A DNA stretch of 64,000 nt, from positions 4,434,501-4,498,500 of the forward strand of contig NZ_CP077094.1 in NCBI RefSeq assembly GCF_014269025.2. Direction: 5' to 3'. The DNA is from Pseudomonas promysalinigenes. Lineage in GTDB: Bacteria; Pseudomonadota; Gammaproteobacteria; Pseudomonadales; Pseudomonadaceae. Below the pieces are notes generated by a model. The model had not been told where the DNA came from. It did no database searches and was given only the letters and a program-made list of their open reading frames with translations. This document shows positions 18,257 to 26,646 of this stretch, one piece after another (positions within the stretch are counted from its first letter, which is position 1; each line of letters begins with the position of its first letter). The position numbers and the translations under genes are program-made.

Positions 18257-19702
18257 TTAAAGAAGCTTGTTCACAGCCAAGCTGACCAGAATGTCCCTCG
18301 ACCAAGTTGGATCATCATGATCCAGTACCTTCAGCTGCAAGGTGCCGTTGTACACACCTCTGGGCAGTGAGCCATTGTCCTTGTAAATACGGTGAAGTTT
18401 CAGCGTGATCGATCCTGCATCATCGTTACCACAGAGCCTATAACTATTCATGAAAGTGCTCGCTGTACAGCCAATCACTTGCCGGGTTGCCCGGAACTTC
18501 ACCGCATGTTCGCGACCTTCGGCGTCTTTCAAAGTCGCCGTGAGCAGAGTTTCACCCTCACCACCATCAACCAGGGTAGTCGGCCCTTCATCGTTTGACA
18601 GCGCGACAACACCTATGTGCGTCCTGCCAGACCCAGTGGTGTCTATAAGCAGATCGGCTGACTGGAAGTCGGCATAGACCAAGCGATACCCATCGAACGC
18701 AGGTTGATACCCACTCATTCTTCCCGACTGCTCCCGCCAGAGCCTGGCCATATCCGCCGTGCGCGCGTCACCTAACGGTTTGCCGTCAATACGCACACGG
18801 GTGTTGGAGTAATAAGGAACGTTGTTACCGCATAGGAATGTATTGCTTCCCGAGCCGTTGTCGTAGCCGAATTTGTAGTTATCTTTACCGGCGTCGTTGC
18901 AGTGATCACCGCCTGCGTTGTGCCCAACTTCGTGCCGGAAAGCAAGCGGATAATGAATCCCGTTGATACTTACATCTCCTGGCGCGTACGCCATACCCGC
19001 ATAAGGTGCATTATCGGAGTAACCCACGAAAATGTCATTGTGATAAAGGCCACGTAAAGGGCGCACTTCGTCCCTCAAGTCGTTGAGGCCAGGGCCATCG
19101 ACAGGGTAATCATTCGGGCTGAAACGAATACCTGCCAAATTCAAACGAACCCCTTCCACCTCTGAATTACGCAAGCCCAGATTAGCCGTCTCCAGCTGCG
19201 CGAGTGAAAATGCGACAGGATCACTCAAAAGCACTGTTACCGCTTTTACAGAAAACTGCGTCACCACATCTATAACGTCATTATTACTGGGCGTCTTTAC
19301 ATCGGTGTGCGGAACCACCGCGCCCACCACAGTATCAGACTTCAAATAATCATAAGCAGACTCAGGTAAAAAACGCTGCTTGCCGGCTTTATCAATAAGT
19401 AAGATACCGCGCTTGCCAGGCCGGTCGACAATGGCCGTCACGGCGCCATCGAGGCCTTTGACTGCCACAAGCGATCCATCAACCTTCTCACCTGCAATAG
19501 AAAGGTTGCCACTCTCGATCAGGTAACCCTGAGTAGTCTGCTCCAGGTTAACGCGGGTGAAGACATGATCACCTAATGTCTGCGCATCGATTGCGCTAGC
19601 TACAACACCACTCAGAGACGACTCAGCGCTTTGTACATACTGTGCGCAACCCGCCGCCGCAACAATGGATACCGCTGTGAGAATTACCGATGGCCTACCC
19701 AT
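18257..19702 (-). CDS. Putative lipoprotein zinc metalloprotease (metzincin motif)
   Basis: The 481-residue protein carries HEVGHNAGGDH at residues 257-267, the HExxHxxGxxH signature of metzincin zinc proteases, with His257, His261 and His267 as zinc ligands and Glu258 as the base. The N-terminus (MGRPSVILTAVSIVAAAGC) looks like a lipoprotein signal with Cys19. An N-terminal propeptide-like region (20-130) precedes the catalytic part (about 140-350), and a beta-rich C-terminal part follows. I use the ATG at 19702, 8 bp after AAGGAG; the frame opens 13 codons earlier. The substrate is unknown. It is monocistronic and convergent with the permease gene. Confidence 0.72.
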   Translation of the reverse strand: MGRPSVILTAVSIVAAAGCAQYVQSAESSLSGVVASAIDAQTLGDHVFTRVNLEQTTQGYLIESGNLSIAGEKVDGSLVAVKGLDGAVTAIVDRPGKRGILLIDKAGKQRFLPESAYDYLKSDTVVGAVVPHTDVKTPSNNDVIDVVTQFSVKAVTVLLSDPVAFSLAQLETANLGLRNSEVEGVRLNLAGIRFSPNDYPVDGPGLNDLRDEVRPLRGLYHNDIFVGYSDNAPYAGMAYAPGDVSINGIHYPLAFRHEVGHNAGGDHCNDAGKDNYKFGYDNGSGSNTFLCGNNVPYYSNTRVRIDGKPLGDARTADMARLWREQSGRMSGYQPAFDGYRLVYADFQSADLLIDTTGSGRTHIGVVALSNDEGPTTLVDGGEGETLLTATLKDAEGREHAVKFRATRQVIGCTASTFMNSYRLCGNDDAGSITLKLHRIYKDNGSLPRGVYNGTLQLKVLDHDDPTWSRDILVSLAVNKLL

Positions 19703-19886
19703 TGCGCCCACTCCTTGTATTGAAGGGATTGTGCGTAACACGATAGGAGGCTGCTATACCCATTGGCTACTGGCAAAAATGTCAGGTCTATCCGTCGCGA
19801 CAAACTCATGCTGCATTTAGCTTAGATAGTTCGCGGGTACAACTCTTCAGGCAGCAAGCCCCACTATTGTGCGAACGATTGCAGCA

Positions 19887-19902
19887 GGCACCATGCTGGG
19901 CC
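19887..19902 (+). promoter_or_regulatory. Possible NtrC-like enhancer site upstream of urtA
   Basis: GGCACCATGCTGGGCC is an imperfect palindrome about 70 bp upstream of the sigma-54 promoter, a usual distance for an activator site. It resembles the NtrC pattern (GCAC, spacer, GGTGC) only partly. The rest of 19703-19955 shows nothing else clear. Confidence 0.35.
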
Positions 19903-19955
19903 GCCAAAACGCCCCACCACCTCGCACAACCCGTCTGCCATGCAACTTCCGCCAC

Positions 19956-19972
19956 TCGGCACACCCCTTGCA
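19956..19972 (+). promoter_or_regulatory. Sigma-54 promoter of urtABCDE
   Basis: TCGGCACACCCCTTGCA matches the RpoN consensus TGGCAC-N5-TTGCA with GG at 19958-19959 and GC at 19970-19971, exactly 10 bases apart. Transcription should start near 19983, 40 bp before the urtA ATG. Urea transport is classically nitrogen-controlled, so NtrC/RpoN control is expected. Confidence 0.75.
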
Positions 19973-20022
19973 AAGCCCCTTCCCGCTTGCCCAACACATA
20001 AGAAACCTAGCGGAGAGAGCAC

Positions 20023-21288
20023 ATGAAGCGTCGCAGTCTGATCAAGGCATTCACCCTCAGCGCATCGATTGCGGCGATGGGCTTGAGCTGGAGTATCCAG
20101 GCCGCCGAGACCATCAAGGTCGGCATCCTGCATTCGCTGTCCGGGACCATGGCGATTTCTGAAACCTCGCTCAAGGACATGGCGTTGATGACCATCGACC
20201 AGATCAATGCCAAGGGTGGTGTGAACGGCAAGATGTTGGAGCCGGTGGTGGTCGACCCGGCCTCCAACTGGCCACTGTTCGCTGAGAAGAGTCGCCAACT
20301 GCTGACCCAGGATAAGGTCGCGGTGGTGTTCGGCTGCTGGACCTCGGTCTCGCGCAAGTCCGTGCTGCCGGTGTTCGAGGAGCTCAACGGCCTGTTGTTC
20401 TACCCCGTGCAGTACGAAGGCGAAGAGATGTCGCCGAACGTGTTCTACACCGGGGCAGCGCCCAACCAGCAGGCCATTCCAGCGGTCGAGTACCTGATGA
20501 GCGAAGACGGCGGCAGCGCCAAGCGCTTCTTCCTGCTGGGCACCGACTACGTCTACCCGCGCACCACCAACAAGATCCTGCGCGCCTTCCTGCACAGCAA
20601 GGGCGTGGCCGACAAGGACATCGAAGAGGTTTACACCCCGTTCGGCCACGCCGATTACCAGACCATCGTCGCCAACATCAAGAAGTTCTCCGCAGGCGGC
20701 AAGACGGCAGTGATCTCCACGGTCAACGGCGACTCCAACGTGCCGTTCTACAAAGAGCTGGCCAACCAGGGCCTGAAGGCCACCGATGTGCCGGTGGTGG
20801 CGTTCTCGGTTGGTGAAGAAGAGCTGCGAGGCATCGACACAAAACCGCTGGTTGGGCATCTGGCAGCCTGGAACTACTTCGAGTCGGTGGATAACCCTGT
20901 CAATCAGAAGTTCGTCGCCGACTGGAAAGCCTACGCCAAGGCCAAAGGCCTGCCCGGCGCCGACAAAGCGGTAACCAACGACCCGATGGAAGCCACTTAC
21001 GTGGGCATCCATATGTGGGCCCAGGCTGCTGAAAAAGCTAAGTCGACCGATGTCGACAAGGTACGCGAGGCGTTGGCCGGGCAGACCTTCAAGGCGCCGT
21101 CGGGCTTCACCCTGACCATGGACAAGACCAACCACCACCTGCACAAGCCGGTGATGATCGGCGAGATCCAGGATGACGGGCAGTTCAGCGTGGTCTGGGA
21201 GACCGAGCAACCACTGCGGGCACAGCCATGGAGCCCGTTCATTCCGGGCAACGACAAGCGCCCTGATTACGCTGTGAAAGGCAACTGA
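20023..21288 (+). CDS. urtA: Urea ABC transporter substrate-binding protein
   Basis: UrtA is the periplasmic urea-binding protein of the high-affinity UrtABCDE transporter. The 421-residue protein has a signal peptide with a twin-Arg-like start (MKRRSLIKAF, cleavage near IQAAE). It then has the family start TIKVGILHSLSGTMAISE, and features typical of UrtA rather than amino-acid binders: FGCWTSVSRKSVLPVFEE, LLFYPVQYEGEEMSPNVFY and HVYN-like WNYFESVDNP. The ribosome-binding site CGGAGAGAG precedes the ATG. It is the first gene of the operon, followed by a hairpin that may raise its level relative to downstream genes. Confidence 0.95.
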   Translation: MKRRSLIKAFTLSASIAAMGLSWSIQAAETIKVGILHSLSGTMAISETSLKDMALMTIDQINAKGGVNGKMLEPVVVDPASNWPLFAEKSRQLLTQDKVAVVFGCWTSVSRKSVLPVFEELNGLLFYPVQYEGEEMSPNVFYTGAAPNQQAIPAVEYLMSEDGGSAKRFFLLGTDYVYPRTTNKILRAFLHSKGVADKDIEEVYTPFGHADYQTIVANIKKFSAGGKTAVISTVNGDSNVPFYKELANQGLKATDVPVVAFSVGEEELRGIDTKPLVGHLAAWNYFESVDNPVNQKFVADWKAYAKAKGLPGADKAVTNDPMEATYVGIHMWAQAAEKAKSTDVDKVREALAGQTFKAPSGFTLTMDKTNHHLHKPVMIGEIQDDGQFSVVWETEQPLRAQPWSPFIPGNDKRPDYAVKGN

Positions 21289-21294
21289 TGCGCG

Positions 21295-21311
21295 GGGCCG
21301 CCTAGCGGCCC
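21295..21311 (+). terminator. Hairpin between urtA and urtB
   Basis: GGGCCGC (21295-21301) and GCGGCCC (21305-21311) form a 7-bp GC stem with a CTA loop a few bases after the urtA stop. There is no T run. A partial terminator or mRNA-stabilising stem is likely, because urtB follows on the same strand. Confidence 0.45.
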
Positions 21312-21395
21312 ATTCGCAGGTAAGCCCGCTGCCACAGGGACGTTTCAGGGTTCAGCCCTTGCTTCTTACCTGTGGGCGTGGGTTCACCCACGAAG
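21307..21395. repeat. Degenerate REP pair between urtA and urtB
   Basis: Two REP-like units lie in this gap: CATTCGCAGGTAAGCCCGCTG (21311-21331) and GTGGGTTCACCCACGAAG (21378-21395). Both are variants of the P. putida TTCGCGGGT-AACCCGCTCC theme. Confidence 0.5.
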
Positions 21396-21425
21396 AATCC
21401 ACCGTCGATAGCCAGGATTGCTCGC

Positions 21426-22919
21426 ATGCTCAGACTCCTGTTCACTGTGCTTTTGCTCTTGCTATTACCCTTGGCCACTCAGGCCAGCGAGGGCGAATTT
21501 TTCCTGTCCGCCAAGCCCGCCGAGCAGGCCCGGCTGCTGGAAAGCTGGGCGGCACAACCCGATGCAGCGCGTTTGCCGTTGCTGGAAAACCTTCGCCAGG
21601 GCCGCATCGGGCCCGATGACACGCGCAAGGTGCGCCTGAACAACCGCCTGCGCGGCCTGATCGACAATGCGCTGGCCAGCCACCAACTGCTCGGCCAGAG
21701 CAGCGCCACCCGGCTGGCCGCCGCTCAGCAGCTGCAAAAGAGTGCGCAGCCGGCACAGATGGCTTTCCTCGACCGGCGCTTTGCCAGTGAGCCGGATGCC
21801 GCGGTGCATGCGGCCCTTGGCCTGGCTTTAGCCAACCTGCAACTGGGCGCCAGTGAGCCAGCGGTGCGCTTGGCTGCCGTACGCCTGCTTGGCGAGACCG
21901 GCGACCCGTTGGCGCGTACCCGCCTCGAAGCCTTGCTGCAAGCGGATGCCGAAAGCGACCCTGGGGTGCGCACCGCTGCCGAAACCAGCCTGGCCCAAGT
22001 CAAGCGCAAGCTGCTGATAGGCGAGCTGCTGGGCCAAGCCTTCAGTGGCCTGTCGTTGGGTTCGATCCTGCTACTGGCAGCACTGGGCCTGGCGATCACC
22101 TTCGGTTTGCTTGGGGTGATCAACATGGCCCATGGCGAGATGCTGATGCTGGGCGCCTACAGCACCTACATGGTCCAGGTGTTGCTGCAGCGCTATGCCC
22201 CTGGCGCCATCGAGTTCTATCCATTGATCGCCTTGCCGGTAGCCTTCGCGGTCAGCGCCGGGGTCGGCATGGCCCTGGAGCGCACGGTGATTCGCCACCT
22301 GTATGGCCGCCCACTGGAGACCCTGCTGGCAACCTGGGGCATCAGCCTGATTCTGATCCAGGCCATTCGCCTGCTGTTCGGTGCGCAGAACGTCGAGGTC
22401 AGCAACCCAGCGTGGCTCTCCGGCGGCGTCCAGCTGCTGCCCAACCTGGTACTGCCCTACAACCGCTTGGTGATCATCGGCTTCGCCCTGGCAGTGGTGC
22501 TGCTTACCTGGCTGCTGCTCAACCGCACACGGCTGGGCCTGAACGTGCGCGCCGTGACCCAGAACCGCAACATGGCAGCCTGCTGCGGCGTCTCCACCGG
22601 CCGGGTCGATATGCTCGCCTTCGGCCTGGGCTCTGGCATCGCCGGGCTGGGTGGTGTGGCGCTGAGCCAGGTGGGCAATGTCGGCCCGGACCTGGGCCAG
22701 AGCTACATCATCGACTCGTTCCTGGTCGTGGTACTCGGTGGCGTCGGGCAACTGGCCGGCAGCCTTTGGGCCGCATTTGGCTTGGGTATCGCCAACAAGC
22801 TGCTGGAACCGCAGATCGGTGCGGTACTCGGCAAGATCCTCATCCTTGCGTTGATCATTCTGTTCATTCAGAAGCGCCCGCAAGGCTTGTTCGCCCTCAA
22901 GGGACGGGTAATCGACTGA
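21426..22919 (+). CDS. urtB: Urea ABC transporter permease UrtB
   Basis: The 497-residue protein is the LivH-type permease of the urea transporter. As usual for UrtB, it has a signal peptide (about 1-21) and an extra N-terminal soluble region of helical repeats (about 25-195). The permease core starts GQAFSGLSLGSILLLAALG and has GLLGVINMAHGEMLMLGAY, the conserved LivH-family segment. I chose the ATG at 21426; upstream GTG codons would add 18 unlikely residues before the signal peptide. Its stop overlaps the urtC start by one base (TGATG). Confidence 0.94.
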   Translation: MLRLLFTVLLLLLLPLATQASEGEFFLSAKPAEQARLLESWAAQPDAARLPLLENLRQGRIGPDDTRKVRLNNRLRGLIDNALASHQLLGQSSATRLAAAQQLQKSAQPAQMAFLDRRFASEPDAAVHAALGLALANLQLGASEPAVRLAAVRLLGETGDPLARTRLEALLQADAESDPGVRTAAETSLAQVKRKLLIGELLGQAFSGLSLGSILLLAALGLAITFGLLGVINMAHGEMLMLGAYSTYMVQVLLQRYAPGAIEFYPLIALPVAFAVSAGVGMALERTVIRHLYGRPLETLLATWGISLILIQAIRLLFGAQNVEVSNPAWLSGGVQLLPNLVLPYNRLVIIGFALAVVLLTWLLLNRTRLGLNVRAVTQNRNMAACCGVSTGRVDMLAFGLGSGIAGLGGVALSQVGNVGPDLGQSYIIDSFLVVVLGGVGQLAGSLWAAFGLGIANKLLEPQIGAVLGKILILALIILFIQKRPQGLFALKGRVID

Positions 22920-23998
22920 TGAACCAGCCACTGCTTGTCACCGCTTCGCAAAAAGCTGGCCCACGCTTGTCACTGGCCATTGGGGCGGTCGTCGTGCCGC
23001 TGCTGGTGGCCCTGGCGTTGCTGTCGCTGCTGCCGGCTGATCATCCACTGCACGTTTCAGCCTACATCCTGACGTTGGTCGGCAAGATCCTGTGCTACGC
23101 CATCGTCGCCCTGGCGCTGGACTTGGTATGGGGTTACGCCGGGCTACTATCGCTGGGCCATGGCCTGTTCTTCGCCCTCGGCGGCTACGCCATGGGCATG
23201 TACTTGATGCGCCAGGCGGCCGGTGATGGGCTGCCGGGGTTCATGACGTTCCTGTCCTGGAGCGAACTGCCCTGGTACTGGGTGGGCACCGAGCATTTCG
23301 CCTGGGCCTTGTGCCTGGTGGTGCTGGCGCCCGGCCTGCTGGCCCTGGTGTTCGGCTGGTTCGCCTTCCGCTCGCGGATCAAGGGCGTGTACTTCTCGAT
23401 CATGACCCAGGCCCTGACCTTCGCCGGGATGCTGTTGTTCTTTCGCAATGAGACAGGCTTTGGCGGCAACAACGGCTTCACTAGCTTTCGAACGATCCTT
23501 GGCTACGACATCGCCGCACAAGGCACTCGCGCGGTGCTGTTCCTGTGCACCGTCGGCCTGTTGTTGGCCAGCCTGTACCTGTGCTGGCGCCTGACTCAAA
23601 GCAAGTTCGGCCGTCTGCTCACCGCCGTGCGCGATGCAGAAAACCGCCTGATGTTCTGTGGCTACGACCCGCGCGGTTTCAAACTGCTGGTGTGGGTGCT
23701 CAGCGCCGTGTTGTGCGGCTTGGCAGGCGCGTTGTACGTGCCGCAGGTGGGCATCATCAACCCCAGCGAGATGTCACCGACCAACTCCATCGAGGCCGCC
23801 GTATGGGTAGCCCTGGGCGGGCGTGGCACCTTGATCGGCCCACTGCTGGGCGCCGGCCTGGTCAATGGCATGAAGAGCTGGTTCACCGTGGCATTCCCAG
23901 AGTTCTGGCTGTTCTTTCTCGGGGCGTTGTTCATCCTGGTCACGTTGTACCTGCCTAAAGGCGTAGTCGGCCTGCTGAAAAAAAGGAGCCAGCCATGA
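22919..23998 (+). CDS. urtC: Urea ABC transporter permease UrtC
   Basis: The 359-residue protein is the LivM-type permease partner of UrtB, with about ten membrane helices. The segment LDLVWGYAGLLSLGHGLFFALGGYAMGMY is the conserved LivM/UrtC signature (positions about 62-90). LFFRNETGFGGNNGFTSF is typical of UrtC. The ATG at 22919 shares one base with the urtB stop; the longer frame upstream is inside urtB and was rejected. The stop overlaps urtD as ATGA, so all three are translationally coupled. Confidence 0.94.
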   Translation: MNQPLLVTASQKAGPRLSLAIGAVVVPLLVALALLSLLPADHPLHVSAYILTLVGKILCYAIVALALDLVWGYAGLLSLGHGLFFALGGYAMGMYLMRQAAGDGLPGFMTFLSWSELPWYWVGTEHFAWALCLVVLAPGLLALVFGWFAFRSRIKGVYFSIMTQALTFAGMLLFFRNETGFGGNNGFTSFRTILGYDIAAQGTRAVLFLCTVGLLLASLYLCWRLTQSKFGRLLTAVRDAENRLMFCGYDPRGFKLLVWVLSAVLCGLAGALYVPQVGIINPSEMSPTNSIEAAVWVALGGRGTLIGPLLGAGLVNGMKSWFTVAFPEFWLFFLGALFILVTLYLPKGVVGLLKKRSQP

Positions 23999-24852
23999 GA
24001 GGCGTGCCCCCGGTACACCCCGAATTCATGCTCGAACCGGTTTTCGACCAACTTGGCAGCGGCCGCGAGGCGATAGGCCTGGGCCAAACCCGCAAGACCG
24101 GGCTCGATACCCGTCATGGCACGGTGCTGAGCCTTGAGGACATCAGTGTCAGCTTCGACGGTTTCAAAGCCCTCAATGCCCTGAACCTGTACATCGGTGT
24201 GGGCGAGCTGCGCTGCATCATTGGCCCCAACGGCGCCGGCAAGACCACGATGATGGACGTGATCACCGGCAAGACCCGGCCCGACACCGGCAGCGCCTTC
24301 TTTGGCGATACCCTCGATTTGACCCGCATGAGTGAATACCAGATCGCCCAGGCAGGTATCGGCCGCAAATTCCAGAAGCCCACGGTGTTCGAAGCATTGA
24401 CGGTGTTCGAGAACCTCGAGCTGGCCTTGAAGACCGACAAATCGGTATGGGCCAGCCTGACCGCGCGCCTTTGTGATGAACAGCGTCAACGCATCGAGCA
24501 AGTGCTGACGACACTGCGCCTGCTGCCCTTGGCCCAGCGCCAAGCCGGCCTGCTCTCGCACGGACAGAAGCAGTTCCTGGAGATCGGCATGCTGCTGGTG
24601 CAGGAGCCGCAACTACTGCTGCTCGACGAGCCAGTGGCGGGTATGACCGATGCCGAAACCGAATTCACCGCCGAGCTGTTCAAGGGCCTGGCCGGCAAGC
24701 ATTCGCTGATGGTGGTGGAGCACGACATGGGCTTCGTCGGCAGCATTGCCGACCATGTGACCGTGCTGCACCAGGGCAGCGTGCTTGCGCAGGGCTCGCT
24801 GGAGCAGGTGCAGGCGGATGAGCGGGTGGTCGAGGTGTACCTGGGCCGTTAG
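23995..24852 (+). CDS. urtD: Urea ABC transporter ATP-binding protein UrtD
   Basis: The 285-residue ATPase of the urea transporter has Walker A GPNGAGKTT (about residue 80), the ABC signature LSHGQKQFLEIG and Walker B LLLLDEPVAG, with a switch His in MVVEHDMGFV. An N-terminal extension of about 40 residues precedes the ABC domain, as in many UrtD proteins. It energises transport together with UrtE. The gene overlaps urtC by 4 bp. A REP pair separates it from urtE. Confidence 0.95.
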   Translation: MRGVPPVHPEFMLEPVFDQLGSGREAIGLGQTRKTGLDTRHGTVLSLEDISVSFDGFKALNALNLYIGVGELRCIIGPNGAGKTTMMDVITGKTRPDTGSAFFGDTLDLTRMSEYQIAQAGIGRKFQKPTVFEALTVFENLELALKTDKSVWASLTARLCDEQRQRIEQVLTTLRLLPLAQRQAGLLSHGQKQFLEIGMLLVQEPQLLLLDEPVAGMTDAETEFTAELFKGLAGKHSLMVVEHDMGFVGSIADHVTVLHQGSVLAQGSLEQVQADERVVEVYLGR

Positions 24853-24857
24853 ACACC

Positions 24858-24940
24858 AGGCCCCTTCGCGGGTGAACCCGCTCCCCAAGGCCTTGAGATG
24901 AGCTGCAACATGGGGGAGCGGCTTTGGCCGCGAAGGGGCC
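24858..24940. repeat. REP element pair between urtD and urtE
   Basis: Two inverted REP units, CCCCTTCGCGGGTGAACCCG continuing CTCCCCA (24860-24886) and TGGGGGAGCGGCTTT continuing GGCCGCGAAGGGGCC (24911-24940), can pair with each other over CCCCTTCGCGG / CCGCGAAGGGG. This is the classic P. putida REP arrangement and it interrupts an otherwise coupled operon. Confidence 0.8.
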
Positions 24941-24974
24941 GCTACAGGCAAAGCAGATTTCCCTGGAGTTGCAC

Positions 24975-25673
24975 ATGCTGAAAATCGACACCCTGCACCA
25001 GTACTACGGCGGCAGCCACATCCTGCGCGGCCTGTCCTTCGAAGCCAAGGTCGGTGAAGTCACCTGCTTGCTCGGGCGCAATGGCGTGGGCAAGACCACT
25101 TTGTTGCGCTGCCTGATGGGCTTGGTGCCGGCCCGCGAGGGCAGCGTCGAGTGGGAAGGCAAACCGATCACCACACTCAAGCCTCAGCAACGCGTCCACG
25201 CAGGTATCGCCTATGTGCCCCAGGGCCGCGAGATTTTCCCGCGCCTGACGGTCGAGGAAAACCTGCTGATGGGCCTATCGCGTTTCCCGGCCCGTGCAGC
25301 GCGAGAAGTGCCCGCGTTCATCTATGAGCTGTTCCCGGTGCTGGAACAGATGAAACAACGCCGTGGGGGCGACCTGTCCGGTGGCCAGCAGCAACAACTT
25401 GCCATCGGCCGGGCACTGGCCAGCCGGCCCCGCTTGCTGATCCTCGATGAGCCGACCGAAGGCATCCAACCCTCGGTGATCAAGGAAATCGGCGCGGTGA
25501 TCCGGCGCCTGGCAGAACGTGGCGATATGGCGATCCTGCTGGTCGAGCAATTCTACGACTTCGCCGAAGCGCTGGCCGACCAATACCTGGTCATGGCCCG
25601 CGGCGAGATCATCCAGCGCGGGCGAGGTGAAAACATGCAGGCCGAAGGTGTGCGCGGGCTGGTAACCATTTAA
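24975..25673 (+). CDS. urtE: Urea ABC transporter ATP-binding protein UrtE
   Basis: The second ATPase of the urea transporter has 232 residues and is LivF-like. Walker A is GRNGVGKTT, the signature is LSGGQQQQLAIGRAL and Walker B is LLILDEPTEG. The start MLKIDTLHQYYGGSHILRG at 24975 has a TGGAG ribosome-binding site 6 bp upstream. An in-frame GTG farther upstream falls inside the REP element and was not used. The conserved GIAYVPQGREIFPRLTVEENL segment matches UrtE. It closes the urt operon; an acetyltransferase gene follows 31 bp later. Confidence 0.94.
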   Translation: MLKIDTLHQYYGGSHILRGLSFEAKVGEVTCLLGRNGVGKTTLLRCLMGLVPAREGSVEWEGKPITTLKPQQRVHAGIAYVPQGREIFPRLTVEENLLMGLSRFPARAAREVPAFIYELFPVLEQMKQRRGGDLSGGQQQQLAIGRALASRPRLLILDEPTEGIQPSVIKEIGAVIRRLAERGDMAILLVEQFYDFAEALADQYLVMARGEIIQRGRGENMQAEGVRGLVTI

Positions 25674-25704
25674 TCTGCAGCCATCGACTTTGCGAGACGC
25701 TGCC

Positions 25705-26223
25705 ATGAGTTACCACATACGCGACGCCCTGTTCACCGATGTGCCGGGCATCCTCGACATCTACAACGATGCCGTGCGCAACACCACGGCGATCTGGAAC
25801 GAAACCCCGGTAGACCTGGGCAACCGACAGGCGTGGTTCGAAGCAAGGGGTCAGCAAGGTTACCCGATACTGGTGGCCGTGGATCAGACCGGGGTGCTGG
25901 GGTACGCATCATTTGGCGACTGGCGCCCGTTCGAAGGGTTTCGCCTGACCGTGGAACACTCGGTGTACATCCGTGGTGACCAACGCGGGAAAGGCCTGGG
26001 CCCGGCGCTGATGGCCACCCTGATCGAGCGGGCGCGGGCATGTGGCAAGCATGTGATGGTTGCCGCCATCGAAAGCGGCAATGCTGCCTCGGTGCGCATG
26101 CATGAGCGGCTGGGCTTCGTGGTGACCGGGCAGATGCCTCAGGTCGGGGTGAAGTTTGGCCGCTGGCTGGATCTGACGTTCATGCAGCTGATGCTCCAAG
26201 ATGATAGCCAGCCTACGACCTGA
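25705..26223 (+). CDS. GNAT N-acetyltransferase, phosphinothricin/methionine sulfoximine type
   Basis: The 172-residue protein matches the PAT/Bar/MddA family, which acetylates methionine sulfoximine, methionine sulfone or phosphinothricin using acetyl-CoA. Visible marks are IRDALFTDVPGILDIYNDAV at the start, VEHSVYIRGDQRGKGLGPALM (the acetyl-CoA-binding motif A) and MHERLGFVVTGQMPQVGVKF at the end. The ATG at 25705 is preceded by GAGACG. It follows urtE closely and may be co-transcribed. Detoxifying analogues of glutamine metabolism beside a nitrogen-regulated operon is plausible but unproven. Confidence 0.87.
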   Translation: MSYHIRDALFTDVPGILDIYNDAVRNTTAIWNETPVDLGNRQAWFEARGQQGYPILVAVDQTGVLGYASFGDWRPFEGFRLTVEHSVYIRGDQRGKGLGPALMATLIERARACGKHVMVAAIESGNAASVRMHERLGFVVTGQMPQVGVKFGRWLDLTFMQLMLQDDSQPTT

Positions 26224-26227
26224 ATGC

Positions 26228-26560
26228 TTAAGCCTGGGCGTCAACGTCGCGCAGTTTGTCCTTGAACCAGTTGCTGGTGGAATAGTTGCCTAATACCTCA
26301 AGCACACACTTGCCATCCTTGAAATAGCAAATAGTGGGTGCACTGGCGACGTGGTTGAATGTTGTGGGATCGTCCTTCACCAGCGCCAGCGGCACTCGCA
26401 GAAATGCGACTTTCTGCTCCTCGACGGCCCACTTTTCAACATACTCGGTCACCGCCCTGCTCGCCGAGCTACCCTCGCGAAAGACCTCGACTACAACGAT
26501 CCCTTTGCGATTGATAGCCGCTCGATAATCTTGCTGGGTACCAGCAACTTGAACGCTCAT
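26228..26560 (-). CDS. Thioredoxin-fold protein lacking the CxxC active site
   Basis: The 110-residue protein has a thioredoxin-like layout: VVVEVFREG (strand then active-site loop), KVAFLRVPLALVKDD, VASAPTICYFKDGKCVLEVLG (the cis-Pro region ASAPT and the following strand). Where thioredoxins have CxxC it reads REGSSAS, so it cannot act as a dithiol reductant. It might bind or chaperone a partner. I use the ATG at 26560; ten more codons are open upstream. The gene converges with the acetyltransferase gene, ending 4 bp from it, and lies about 90 bp downstream of cbpM on the same strand. Confidence 0.65.
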   Translation of the reverse strand: MSVQVAGTQQDYRAAINRKGIVVVEVFREGSSASRAVTEYVEKWAVEEQKVAFLRVPLALVKDDPTTFNHVASAPTICYFKDGKCVLEVLGNYSTSNWFKDKLRDVDAQA

Positions 26561-26646
26561 CTGTAAAGCCCTCTTGGAAGGATTAAACACGACGCGTTCA
26601 AAATATGGAGTCGGGCCGGGGCTCGTCTACTGGCAGAATTAACAGG

